In this document: positions 7,413 through 15,481 of the stretch, piece after piece
How the letters are laid out: every line of letters starts with the position of its first letter
Numbering within the stretch: the first letter of the stretch is position 1
Source: Elusimicrobia bacterium CG_4_9_14_3_um_filter_62_55
GTDB lineage: Bacteria > Elusimicrobiota > Elusimicrobia > UBA1565
Length of the DNA stretch: 36,336 bases
Assembly (NCBI GenBank): GCA_002790095.1
Contig: PFUL01000180.1
Coordinates: 1-36,336 of the forward strand
Direction: 5' to 3'
The notes under the pieces: model-generated
What the model was told of the DNA's origin: nothing
The model's input: the letters and a program-made list of their open reading frames with translations, nothing else
Database searches by the model: none
Made by a program: the position numbers and the translations under genes

Positions 7413-9005
7413 TTATAAAACGACCCCGCGGACGGTTTTAACGCCGGGGACTTTTTTAAGCTCGCTCTGCAGTTCGGCCGAGGGTTCTTCATCCAGCGTG
7501 ATCACCATCACCGCTTCGCCGCGCGCCGACTTGCGGCCCACGCGCATGTCGGCGATATTGACGTCGTGCGCGCCGAGCAAAGAGCCGACGGCCCCGATGA
7601 TGCCGGGGGTGTCGTCGTTGGAGAGCACGAGCATCCGCCCTTCGGGGCTGACGTCCACGAAGAGTTCGTCCAGGCGTACGATGCGCAGCTTGCCGTCGTC
7701 GCCGACCGTCCCCGACACGCTGCGCTCGCCTTTGTCGGTCACCGCGGTCACCGTCAGCAGGCGCGCGTAGCCCTCGGGGGAGGGGGCGGTCGATTCCGAG
7801 ATCTCGATGCCTCGTTCCATCGCGAGAATCGGAGTGTTGATGAACGAGAGCGTGAAGTCCATGATCGTTGAAAGAGCGCCCTTCACGGCCGCGACCGAAA
7901 GCGGCCGGCGCGCGCCGTCCGGAAATTCCCCATGGAAGCGGCAGCGAATCCCCTTCAACCCCGAGTCGAGCGTCTGCCCGAGGAAGCGGCCGAGCTTGTC
8001 CGCAAGGTCGAGCGTCGCGCCGAGGGATTCCAACTGATCCGGATCGAAACCGGGCAGATTGATCGCGTTGCGCACCAGGCCCTTTGTGCGGAATTCGAGC
8101 ACGCTCTTCGAAAGTTCCTCGGCGACCTTGAACTGCGCCTCCTCGGTGGAGGCCCCGAGGTGGGGGGTGAGGATCACGTTGGAAAGCCCGCGGAGTTCGC
8201 TTTTCACGTCGAGCGGTTCGCCGTCGAACACGTCAAGCGCCGCGCCCTTGAGCTTCCCGGACTTGAGCGCTTCGATCAAATCCTTCTCGACGATCAGTTC
8301 GCCGCGCGCGCAATTGATCAACCGCGCGTCTTTCTTGAACCAGCCGAGCGTCTTGGCGTCGATGATCCCGCGAGTCTTCTCGGTTACGGGCATGTGCAGG
8401 GACACATAGTCGGAGTTCTCAAGAAGCGGCTTAAAGTCCGAGAGCGTCACGCCGAACTGCTCGGCCTGCTCGGCGGAGATGAACGGATCGTAAGCGAGCA
8501 CCTTCATCCCGAAGGCGCGGGCGCGCTTGGCGACTTCGCGGCCGATGCGTCCGAAGCCGGCGAGACCCAGCGTCTTCTCCTGCAGTTCGGTTCCCATGAA
8601 CTTCGAGCGGTCCCAACCGCCCGCCTTCAGGCGGCCGTCGGCCTGGGCGATGTTGCGCGCCAGAGCGAGCATGAGTCCGAACGTGTGCTCGCACGCGGAA
8701 ATCGTATTGGCGGCCGGGGCGTTCACGACGGCGATCCCGCGCCGCGACGCGTCCTTCACATCGATGTTGTCGACGCCGACGCCCGCGCGGCCGATCAGCT
8801 TGAGCGCGCCCGCCTTTTCGAGCCATTGAGCGGTAATCTTCGTTTCCGACCGGACCAGCCAGGCCTCGGCCTTGGGGACCTCCGACTCGAGCGTCGCATC
8901 CGACGGCGTGACGGCCATCACCAGTTCGCACGCGGGATCCTGCTGCAGGGGCTCGAGCCCTTTCGGGTCGATCTTGTCGGTCACGAGAATGCGGAATTTG
9001 TCCAT
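7413..9005 (-). CDS. serA: D-3-phosphoglycerate dehydrogenase
   Basis: 530 aa, the long three-domain form. It oxidises 3-phosphoglycerate to 3-phosphohydroxypyruvate, the first step of serine synthesis. The NAD site GFGRIG is at 150-155. The catalytic set of the D-2-hydroxyacid dehydrogenases is in place: Arg234 (NCARGE), Glu263 (DGEP) and His282 (PHLGAST). An intervening domain follows (about 310-450) and a C-terminal ACT domain (455-530, DDTPGIIGAVGSLL) that in relatives binds serine for feedback control. ATG 9005 has GAAGGAG 5-6 nt upstream. It lies 52 nt after lon on the same strand and may be read through from clpP-lon. Confidence 0.96.
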   Translation of the reverse strand: MDKFRILVTDKIDPKGLEPLQQDPACELVMAVTPSDATLESEVPKAEAWLVRSETKITAQWLEKAGALKLIGRAGVGVDNIDVKDASRRGIAVVNAPAANTISACEHTFGLMLALARNIAQADGRLKAGGWDRSKFMGTELQEKTLGLAGFGRIGREVAKRARAFGMKVLAYDPFISAEQAEQFGVTLSDFKPLLENSDYVSLHMPVTEKTRGIIDAKTLGWFKKDARLINCARGELIVEKDLIEALKSGKLKGAALDVFDGEPLDVKSELRGLSNVILTPHLGASTEEAQFKVAEELSKSVLEFRTKGLVRNAINLPGFDPDQLESLGATLDLADKLGRFLGQTLDSGLKGIRCRFHGEFPDGARRPLSVAAVKGALSTIMDFTLSFINTPILAMERGIEISESTAPSPEGYARLLTVTAVTDKGERSVSGTVGDDGKLRIVRLDELFVDVSPEGRMLVLSNDDTPGIIGAVGSLLGAHDVNIADMRVGRKSARGEAVMVITLDEEPSAELQSELKKVPGVKTVRGVVL

Positions 9006-9057
9006 CGTTTCTCCTTCGCCCTCAGGCGTCCGCCGAGGGCCGCTGTCCGCCCCAGGC

Positions 9058-11496
9058 TTACGCGTTCGGGGCGGTGTAGCCGCTGCCGCCGGTTTTCGGA
9101 TCGGCGCGCTTCCAGGAAGCGCTCCGCGACTTAGGCTTGTCCCCGTCGGAGTCGGGCGCCAGGGCCTGATCGAGCACCTGGCTGATGTGGCTCACGCCGA
9201 TCATGTCCAAGCCGCTCTGAACGTCCTTGGGGATTTCCTCGAGGTCCTTGCGGTTGAGCTCGGGGAACAAAATCACGCGCAGACCCATGCGGTGCGCGGC
9301 CATCACCTTGTCCTTTAAGCCGCCGATCGGAAGCACGCGTCCGCGCAGAGTGATCTCTCCCGTCATACCGACGCCGTCGAGCACCGGCCGGCCCGTCATC
9401 TGGCTGGCGATGGCCGTGGCGATCGCAATGCCGGCCGAAGGGCCGTCCTTGGGCGTCGCCCCTTCCGGAACGTGGATGTGAAAATTGAGCTTCGAGAACA
9501 GGTCGGGGTCGATCCCCAACTGCTCCGCGACCGACTTGACGTAGGAGACGGCGGTTTTCGCCGATTCCTGCATCACCGTCCCGAGTTTTCCGGTCAAGAG
9601 GATCTCGCCCTTGCCCTTCGACGTGGCCACTTCAATGGCCAGAATCGATCCGCCCACCTCGCTCCACGCGAGACCGGTCGAAACGCCGACCCCGTTGTGG
9701 GACTTATCTTCGGGGGCGTACTTCGGGATGCCCAGCGACCTCTGAAGATTCGCGGCGTTGACCTTAACGGTCTTCACCTTCTTTTCAACGACCTGGCGGG
9801 CGGCCCGCCGGCAAAGCGTCGCGATTTCTCGCTCGAGACTGCGCACGCCGGCCTCGCGCGTGTATTCCTGCATCACGCGGCCGAGCGCGTCGTCCGAGAT
9901 TTGCAGCTGAGTCGGCTTCAGCCCATGCAGCTTCACCTGTTTGGGGATCAAATGATCGTTGGCGATGCGGGCCTTCTCGCTGTGCGTGTAGCCGGAAAAG
10001 CGAATGATTTCCAGACGGTCCTGCAGCGGAATCGGAACGCCCTCGAGGGAATTCGCCGTGCAGATGAACATCACCCTGGAAAGGTCGAACTCCGTGTCGA
10101 GATAGTGGTCGACGAAAGAGTTGTTCTGCTCCGGGTCGAGGACTTCGAGCAAGGCGGCCGCCGGGTCGCCCCGCCAGTCCGTTCCCATCTTGTCGATTTC
10201 ATCGAGCAGGAAAACCGGGTTGTTGCTCTTCGCCTTTCGCAGCGATTGGATGATGCGCCCCGGGAGGGAACCGATGTAGGTGCGGCGGTGGCCGCGGATT
10301 TCGGCCTCGTCGCGCACTCCGCCCAGGGAGATGCGCGCGAAGCGGCGGTTCATCGCCGTCGCGATCGAGCGTCCGAGGCTGGTCTTTCCGACGCCGGGCG
10401 GACCGACGAAGCAGAGGATCGGTCCGCGGAGCTTCTTCGTCAATTTGCAGACGGCGAGATACTCGAGAATGCGGTCCTTGGCCTTATCGAGTCCGAAGTG
10501 ATCGTCGTCGAGAATTTTCTTGGCGCGGATCACGTCGAGCTTGTCCTGCGTTTTGACGGACCACGGCAAATGGATCATCCAATCGAGATAGGAGCGGCTG
10601 ACGGTGGACTCGGGGGAGAACGGCATCATTTTCTCGAGCCGGCGAAGCTCCTTAAAGGCCGCCTCTTCCGCGGCCTCGAGCATCTTCGCTTCCTTCACCT
10701 TGAGCGCGAGTTCCTCGATCTCTTTGGCGAAATCGTCCTTCTGGCGGAGCTCCTTCTGAATCGCCTTCATCTGCTCCGTCAGGTAGTACTCCTTCTGCGT
10801 CTTCTGAATGGAAGACCGCACTCGAGTGTGGATCTTCTTCTCCAGCCCGAGGATCTCGATCTCGGAGTTGATAAGTTCCGCGAGCTTCTCCAGCCGCTTC
10901 ACCGGATCGATGGCTTCCAAAAGGGACTGCCGGTCCGGAAGCTTGGTTACCGAGTTCGACGCGATCATGTCGGCGAGCCGGGAGGCGTCGCGGATCTGAG
11001 AGAGGGATTGCCCCGCTTCCGGCGGCGCCCGGCGGGTCATCTTCAAGTAGGACTCGAAAGATTGGACGCACTGGCGCATGAGGGCTTCGAGCTTCGGCGT
11101 GTCTTCGACTTTCTCCGCGGGGTACGCGAGATCGCCTTCCCAATATCCCGATCCCGCGAGCCGAAGGCCCGTGAGTTGAACGCGGGTGACCCCCTGGAGG
11201 AAAACCTTCAGCGTTCCATCAGGCATGCGGAGGAACTGGATCACCTCGGCGAGCACTCCGGTTTTGTAAAGATCGCCTTCCTTCGGATCCTCGATCGACG
11301 CCTTCTTTTGCGCCGTCACCGCGACGAGCTTCCCCGCCTGCATCGCCTGTTCGAGCGCCTTGATCGACCGCTCCCGGCCCACGGAAAGCGGCAGCGCCAT
11401 GTGCGGGAACACGACCACATCCCGCACCGCGAGCAGGGGCAGACGGCCGGGGCGTTCGGCACGGCGCGATTCAGGGGTAGGGGGGGGTTTTTTCAA
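9058..11496 (-). CDS. lon: ATP-dependent protease Lon
   Basis: 812 aa, normal LonA size. N-terminal substrate-recognition domain from about residue 19 (LPLLAVRDVVVFPHM), coiled helical region 220-300, AAA+ module with Walker A GPPGVGKT (365-372) and Walker B LLDEID (430-435), then the protease domain with catalytic Ser687 (DGPSAG) and Lys730 (GLKDK). It degrades misfolded and regulatory proteins in the cytoplasm. The start is TTG at 11496, directly followed by six A and eight C residues, and lies 10 nt after the clpP stop. The C-terminal 30 residues are a polar tail not needed by the fold. Confidence 0.97.
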   Translation of the reverse strand: MKKPPPTPESRRAERPGRLPLLAVRDVVVFPHMALPLSVGRERSIKALEQAMQAGKLVAVTAQKKASIEDPKEGDLYKTGVLAEVIQFLRMPDGTLKVFLQGVTRVQLTGLRLAGSGYWEGDLAYPAEKVEDTPKLEALMRQCVQSFESYLKMTRRAPPEAGQSLSQIRDASRLADMIASNSVTKLPDRQSLLEAIDPVKRLEKLAELINSEIEILGLEKKIHTRVRSSIQKTQKEYYLTEQMKAIQKELRQKDDFAKEIEELALKVKEAKMLEAAEEAAFKELRRLEKMMPFSPESTVSRSYLDWMIHLPWSVKTQDKLDVIRAKKILDDDHFGLDKAKDRILEYLAVCKLTKKLRGPILCFVGPPGVGKTSLGRSIATAMNRRFARISLGGVRDEAEIRGHRRTYIGSLPGRIIQSLRKAKSNNPVFLLDEIDKMGTDWRGDPAAALLEVLDPEQNNSFVDHYLDTEFDLSRVMFICTANSLEGVPIPLQDRLEIIRFSGYTHSEKARIANDHLIPKQVKLHGLKPTQLQISDDALGRVMQEYTREAGVRSLEREIATLCRRAARQVVEKKVKTVKVNAANLQRSLGIPKYAPEDKSHNGVGVSTGLAWSEVGGSILAIEVATSKGKGEILLTGKLGTVMQESAKTAVSYVKSVAEQLGIDPDLFSKLNFHIHVPEGATPKDGPSAGIAIATAIASQMTGRPVLDGVGMTGEITLRGRVLPIGGLKDKVMAAHRMGLRVILFPELNRKDLEEIPKDVQSGLDMIGVSHISQVLDQALAPDSDGDKPKSRSASWKRADPKTGGSGYTAPNA

Positions 11497-11506
11497 CGGA
11501 TTAGGC

Positions 11507-12133
11507 CTAGTTCTGCCCGACGCCCAGGTCGTGGGGCCGGTGCTGGATGACGTGGTCGATGATGCCGTACGCCTTCGCTTCCTCGGCGGACATGTAGTAG
11601 TTGCGCTCCATGTCCTTCTCGATCTGTTCGAGATTCTTGCCGGTGTGCGCCGCGAAAAGTTCGTTGAGCTTGCGCTTGGTCTTCATCATCTCGTCGGCCT
11701 CGATCTGGATGTCGGAGGCCTGCCCCGAAATGCCGTAGCCGCCGATCAGAGGCTGGTGGATCATGATGCGCGAATAGGGCAGCGCCATGCGCTTTCCTTT
11801 CGATCCGGCCGCGAGAAGCACCGCGCCGAAGCTCATCGCCATCCCCATGCAGATCGTCGTGATCGGGGCCTTGATGTACTGCATCGTGTCGTAGACGGCG
11901 TATCCCGCGGTGACCATTCCGCCGGGGGAGTTGATGTAAAGATAGATGTCCTTGTCGTTGTCTTCCGCTTCGAGATAGAGCATCTGCGCGATCAGCAGGT
12001 TTGCGGAGTCGGTGGTGACGACGCCCTCGCTGCCGCCGACGAAGATGATCCGGTCCTTCAAAAGGCGGGAATAGATGTCGTATCCGACGGCCGAGCCTTG
12101 GTTCCAGCGTTCGAGAATCGTAGGGATGATCAT
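11507..12133 (-). CDS. clpP: ATP-dependent Clp protease proteolytic subunit, Asp-to-Asn triad
   Basis: 208 aa, standard ClpP length. The N terminus IIPTILER...[13 protein letters not shown] is canonical. Catalytic Ser101 (MAMSFGAV) and His126 (IMIHQP) are present. The third triad residue, normally Asp in a RD-x-x-MSAEEA context, is Asn178 ([11 protein letters not shown]; codon AAC). The same exchange is known in Listeria ClpP1, which depends on a partner ClpP for activity. clpP is followed by lon; no clpX lies between them. No Shine-Dalgarno is seen, and a TATATT element lies only about 8 nt before the ATG. Confidence 0.96.
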   Translation of the reverse strand: MIIPTILERWNQGSAVGYDIYSRLLKDRIIFVGGSEGVVTTDSANLLIAQMLYLEAEDNDKDIYLYINSPGGMVTAGYAVYDTMQYIKAPITTICMGMAMSFGAVLLAAGSKGKRMALPYSRIMIHQPLIGGYGISGQASDIQIEADEMMKTKRKLNELFAAHTGKNLEQIEKDMERNYYMSAEEAKAYGIIDHVIQHRPHDLGVGQN

Positions 12134-12221
12134 GGCATCAATATAACAATTTTCATCCCGCCCGGAGACGAAAAGGCGACATTTTCAGACAAATTAGGAA
12201 GGATTTGATAAAATTCCCGCA

Positions 12222-12659
12222 ATGAAAGAGAGCTTCCAAATCACGATCAAAAGACCCCGCGACGAGGTCTTCAAAGTCGTCAATGATTTTCAGCATTTGG
12301 CGAAGGCCGGCCAGGGCAAGATCCGACTCCAGAGCGTCGCGGGGAAACCCGCTTCCGGTCCCGGCTCCGAACAGACTATCTCCAGCGACTTCCCCGGCAT
12401 GCAGGACATCCGCATCGAGACGCTGGAATGGGACGAACCCAAGCGCGTCGTGCGCAAGTTCCATGTAAAGGACCTCCCGACCACGGTCGAATTGGATTTC
12501 AGCGAGAAGGACGGCGCCACCGTCGTCGACCTCACCGTGGAACTGGTCGCTCAAAGCATGGTCTACAAGATGATGATGCCGATGCTCGCGAAAACCATCC
12601 GCGACCAGAAAGGCAAAGCGCTGGAGCAGGTCCAAAAGCAGCTCGAAGCGAACGCTTAG
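12222..12659 (+). CDS. SRPBCC-fold (START/cyclase-like) protein
   Basis: 145 aa. The pattern is that of the helix-grip fold: strand FQITIKRPRDEVFKVVNDFQHLAK at the start, a run of alternating strands in the middle (IRIETLEWDEPKRVV, TVELDFSEKD, TVVDLTVELVAQ), and a long C-terminal helix from about residue 108. Such proteins bind hydrophobic ligands or act as cyclases or chaperones. The ligand cannot be assigned. It is divergent from clpP with 88 nt between them; TAAAAT lies about 8 nt upstream of the ATG, suggesting a very short leader. Confidence 0.75.
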   Translation: MKESFQITIKRPRDEVFKVVNDFQHLAKAGQGKIRLQSVAGKPASGPGSEQTISSDFPGMQDIRIETLEWDEPKRVVRKFHVKDLPTTVELDFSEKDGATVVDLTVELVAQSMVYKMMMPMLAKTIRDQKGKALEQVQKQLEANA

Positions 12660-12775
12660 AAGCGCGCATCGTCGAAATTAACCCAGAGGTCCCAAATTCC
12701 CCTAGGCCGCAATACGCGCGGCCGGGGGGTCCCGGGCCCCAACCGCTCCCGCGGCTTCGCGGGCACACTAGGATC

Positions 12776-13468
12776 ATGAAGATGATCCGAACCTTCGCAG
12801 TCCTCATCCTCGCGGCCTCGACCGCCTCCGCCGCCGGACTGGAAAGCCTCGCGCTTCAGATGCGCGCTCTTCCCGGCATGAGCGCAGTGCCGATGGCCGG
12901 CATGCAGCGGCTCGCGGTCTCAACGAAGGAAAACGGAAAGAAGATGAAGAAAGCCGAAGTCCGGAAAATCGGACGCGGCCTGACGATCACGCGAACCGGG
13001 GCGGCGAACTACGAGAACGGCGAGAAGATATCCAAGCACCTCCTTAAATACGGTCAGGCAGGCTTCGACCTTTTCAACCAGCCCGCGCGCTGCGTCTCGC
13101 AAACCCGGGGGGAAGGGGAAAGCGGAATCGAGATGCTGGCCTGCCAGCAGTTCGCGGAAATGCCGGAGTCCGATTCGGACATCAAGGTCGCGGTGCTGCG
13201 GCATTTGGTCGGCGACGTTTCCGTCTACTACGAGACCTGGACCCAGGACGATTCCGGGACCTTCAAGATCGAACAGTACAGCTTTCTGGTCTCGCCCTCA
13301 GGCGAACTGCAGGAGGCGGTGAAGACGATTTTCGCGGCCGGCGCGGATGAACAGCCGGTGCCGGTAACCCCGGCAGAGGAGTTCGAGTCCTCCGACCCGG
13401 CGATCCGTTCGGTGTACGCCGAGATCGCCTCGGAAGTGCTGAAGACGCTGCCGCAAATCCGGATCTGA
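12776..13468 (+). CDS. Secreted protein of unknown function
   Basis: 230 aa. A signal peptide is clear: KMIRTFAVLILAASTASA-A, with cleavage after residue about 18. The rest is soluble, with charged stretches, three Cys (one in QPARCVSQT, one in LACQQF) and two predicted beta-rich segments (VSVYYETWT, FKIEQYSFLVSP). No family is recognised. ATG 12776 is preceded by AGGA at short spacing; an ATG two codons later is possible. It faces tig across a terminator hairpin and is 116 nt after the SRPBCC gene. Confidence 0.75.
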   Translation: MKMIRTFAVLILAASTASAAGLESLALQMRALPGMSAVPMAGMQRLAVSTKENGKKMKKAEVRKIGRGLTITRTGAANYENGEKISKHLLKYGQAGFDLFNQPARCVSQTRGEGESGIEMLACQQFAEMPESDSDIKVAVLRHLVGDVSVYYETWTQDDSGTFKIEQYSFLVSPSGELQEAVKTIFAAGADEQPVPVTPAEEFESSDPAIRSVYAEIASEVLKTLPQIRI

Positions 13469-13513
13469 TTCGGCCGGAACCACCACCACCACCTCCACCG
13501 GCTGAATAAAGAG

Positions 13514-13540
13514 CGGCCCCTCCCTAAAAGGGAGGGGCCG
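13514..13540. terminator. Hairpin between convergent genes
   Basis: 11-bp stem CGGCCCCTCCC/GGGAGGGGCCG with an AAAAG-type loop. T-rich sequence follows better on the minus strand (CTCTTTATT), so it is most likely the tig terminator. Confidence 0.7.
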
Positions 13541-13561
13541 GTTCTCTAATCGAGAGGCGTC

Positions 13562-14833
13562 TTACACCTTCACGGTCTTGATCTTCGCCGCGTCGCGGAT
13601 GCTCTTAAGCACCTTGCGCTCGCGCAACGCCGCGCGGATATCGTTCTCGCGCTTCGCGAAGGTCTCTCGGACTTCCTTCTTCTGGGCGTCGTTCTCGGTC
13701 CCTTCGAGGGCCTGCTCGAGCTCGGCTTGGAACTCCTCGTCGGTGGCCTCGACCTTGTCGCGATGCGCGATCTCGGAAATGATGAACTGCATGCGGACGG
13801 ATTTCTCGGCGTCCGGACGGATCTTCTCTTTGAGATCGGCGAGTTCCTTCTCGGAAATCTTCTGTCCGTTCAAGCGTCCGGTGATGCGCTGCAGCATGTA
13901 GTCGGCCTGCTGATCGACCATGCGGGCGGGGACGTCGAATTTATTATCGGAGAGAAGCTTCTCCTCGATCTCGCGCTGCAGCTCGTGATCGGATTTGCGC
14001 TCGTTCTCGCCCTTCACGATTTCGCGCAGCTTCTCCTTGAGCGCGTCGAGCGTGTCGAATCCGAGGTCCTTCGCGAAATCGTCGTCGAGCGCGGGAATGA
14101 TCTTGTTCTTGACCTCGACGATCTTCACCTTCGCGTGCGTGTCCTTCTTTTCGATCTTCACCTCGAATTCCTTCTCGTCGCCGCGCTTGGCGCCGAGCAG
14201 CCCCTGGGTCAGGCCGTCGATGGTTTGCTCGGAACTCATGTCGACCAGTTCGCCCTTTCCGCTGCCGCCCTCGATCGTCTTCCCGTCGCGGGTCAATTCG
14301 AAATTGATGACCACATAGTGATTCTCGGCGATGACGCCGTCTTCGACGGCCTCGAGCCGAGCGTTGCCTTCCTGAAGCTGCTTCACCCGCTCGTCGATGT
14401 CCTTTTCGTCGACCGCGTATTCGTTCTTCGTGACGGAAATTCCCTTATACCCCTTAGGGTCGACGTTCGGGGCGACTTCGACCTGGAGCTCAAAGCTCAA
14501 CGGCTTGCCGTTTTGCAGGTGCAGGTCCTTCACCTCGGGCATGGTGATCGGGCGAAGGTCCTGTTCCTTAATGACGTCGCCGATCACCTGCTTGAGCAAA
14601 TCCTCCACGGCCTCGGCGCGCACGCGGTCGCCTAACTGCCGCTTGACCATCTCCAGCGGGGCCTTCCCCTGGCGAAAGCCGGGCAGGCGGACGGTCAACT
14701 GCATGCGGACCAGCATGTTCTGTGCGGCCTCCTCCAGCTTGTCCTCGGGGACTTCCACCTTGTAGCGGCGAAGCGTGCCCTTTTCCTCGAGTTTGGTCGT
14801 CTTCAACTTCTGCGTGGGGGTCCAAATGGCCAT
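13562..14833 (-). CDS. tig: Trigger factor (ribosome-bound chaperone and prolyl isomerase)
   Basis: 423 aa. N-terminal ribosome-binding domain with the signature LPGFRQGKAPLEMVKRQLG (residues about 50-70). Central FKBP-type isomerase domain about 165-245 (VVINFELTRDGKTI, IDGLTQGLLGAKRGDEKEF). C-terminal helical chaperone arms 250-415. It meets nascent chains at the ribosome exit. ATG 14833 has AAGGAG 8 nt upstream, and a TATAAT -10 lies at 14881-14886. In many bacteria tig heads tig-clpP-clpX-lon; here it is on the same strand as clpP-lon but separated from them by two opposing genes. Confidence 0.96.
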   Translation of the reverse strand: MAIWTPTQKLKTTKLEEKGTLRRYKVEVPEDKLEEAAQNMLVRMQLTVRLPGFRQGKAPLEMVKRQLGDRVRAEAVEDLLKQVIGDVIKEQDLRPITMPEVKDLHLQNGKPLSFELQVEVAPNVDPKGYKGISVTKNEYAVDEKDIDERVKQLQEGNARLEAVEDGVIAENHYVVINFELTRDGKTIEGGSGKGELVDMSSEQTIDGLTQGLLGAKRGDEKEFEVKIEKKDTHAKVKIVEVKNKIIPALDDDFAKDLGFDTLDALKEKLREIVKGENERKSDHELQREIEEKLLSDNKFDVPARMVDQQADYMLQRITGRLNGQKISEKELADLKEKIRPDAEKSVRMQFIISEIAHRDKVEATDEEFQAELEQALEGTENDAQKKEVRETFAKRENDIRAALRERKVLKSIRDAAKIKTVKV

Positions 14834-14880
14834 GAAATCGTATCTCCTTGATTTAGCGGGGAAGCTTCTTGCGGACCTCT

Positions 14881-14886
14881 ATTATA
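14881..14886 (-). promoter_or_regulatory. -10 element of tig
   Basis: TATAAT on the minus strand, 47 nt before the ATG. A TTGACG sits 22 nt further up, at the edge of the large palindrome, which is too far for a standard -35. Confidence 0.6.
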
Positions 14887-14899
14887 CCGCATTCCAGCG

Positions 14900-14992
14900 G
14901 GGGTCGGTCGTCAAGTTGTTCAAGTTGTTCAAGTTTTGGGTTTAAACCCTCGAAACAACTTTAACAACTTAAACAACTTGACGACCGACCCC
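14900..14992. repeat. 93-bp palindrome with internal tandem repeats
   Basis: The arms (about 14900-14937 and 14955-14992) begin GGGGTCGGTCGTCAAGTTGTT and match with only a few C/T differences. Each arm holds repeated AAGTTGTT units (about 8-9 bp period). The centre contains GGGTTTAAACCC. As RNA it would make a long hairpin, but no T-run follows. It fits a small non-autonomous element or REP-like sequence better than a terminator. Confidence 0.75.
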
Positions 14993-15006
14993 GATCGCCG
15001 CAATCA

Positions 15007-15087
15007 TGGGCCGGGTGGGACTCGAACCCACAAGCCTTGCGGCACACGCTCCTAAGGCGTGCGCGTTTGCCATTCCGCCACCGGCCC
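15007..15087 (-). tRNA. tRNA-Leu(UAG)
   Basis: 81 nt, class II. Acceptor GGGCCGG/CCGGCCC, anticodon stem CACGC/GCGTG with loop CTTAGGA (anticodon TAG), a long variable arm (TGCCGCAAGGCT region), T arm GTGGG-TTCGAGT-CCCAC, discriminator A. CCA is not encoded. Confidence 0.96.
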
Positions 15088-15101
15088 GAATGAAAAGGAT
15101 A

Positions 15102-15239
15102 CTAAGAGCGGGGCTTGTCGGTCTCGCCTTTCTTCGGCGCGGACAGCGGGGCAATAGAAACGGCCCCGGCGTAAGCCGCGCTTGAAAGCAGCAGGCTCAA
15201 CACGACCGGGACCGTTTGAATCGAAAAAGAGTGGGCCAT
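15102..15239 (-). CDS. Possible 45-aa exported peptide
   Basis: An open frame from ATG 15239, inside the tRNA-Lys 3' end, to TAG at 15102. The product has a plausible signal peptide (hydrophobic VPVVLSLLLSSAAYA-GA) and a short polar tail ending KGETDKPRS. There is no ribosome-binding site and the start codon is made of tRNA bases, so it may be a remnant of a longer exported protein or chance. Confidence 0.22.
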   Translation of the reverse strand: MAHSFSIQTVPVVLSLLLSSAAYAGAVSIAPLSAPKKGETDKPRS

Positions 15240-15303
15240 ACGGGATTCGAACCTGTAACCTTACGCTTAAGAGGCGTCTGCTCTACCGTTGAGCTAATGG
15301 CCC
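15232..15303 (-). tRNA. tRNA-Lys(CUU)
   Basis: 72 nt. Acceptor GGGCCAT/ATGGCCC, D arm GCTC/GAGC, anticodon loop CTCTTAA (anticodon CTT), T loop TTCGAAT, discriminator A, no encoded CCA. Two mismatches are seen: G27-A43 in the anticodon stem and A-C in the middle of the T stem (ACAGG/CCCGT). It is probably functional, but less regular than its neighbours. Confidence 0.9.
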
Positions 15304-15342
15304 TAGCTCACAAAGCGTCGGCCGATAGCCCGACGCCGGATG

Positions 15343-15348
15343 ATTATA
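15343..15348 (-). promoter_or_regulatory. Extended -10 promoter of tRNA-Lys
   Basis: TGCTATAAT on the minus strand, about 40 nt before the tRNA. The leader between can fold through GCGTCGG/CCGACGC. Confidence 0.6.
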
Positions 15349-15408
15349 GCACAACGCGAAGCGTTGGGAAATTCGGAATCTCTTCGATATTCCGTAACAA
15401 CCCCGACA

Positions 15409-15437
15409 TTGCGGCGCGGGCATGCGGCTGTTACACT
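15409..15437 (+). promoter_or_regulatory. Predicted promoter of the GYF_2 gene
   Basis: TTGCGG, 17 nt, TACACT preceded by TGT (extended -10 type). It is 45 nt before the ATG. The two hexamers and spacing are the same as those proposed for the operon at 1613. Confidence 0.45.
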
Positions 15438-15481
15438 CAATAAGACGCCGGAGACCGCCTCGCGATGCGGCCTCTTCCGTC

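Noticed and set aside
9472-11550. 692-codon plus-strand open frame
   Set aside because: Antisense shadow of lon with no recognisable domain.
14900-14992. Palindrome as a CRISPR array
   Set aside because: The repeats are 8-9 bp, adjacent and arranged as inverted arms, with no spacers and no cas genes.
15216-15443. 75-codon plus-strand frame
   Set aside because: It runs through the tRNA-Lys gene in antisense, a common false call.
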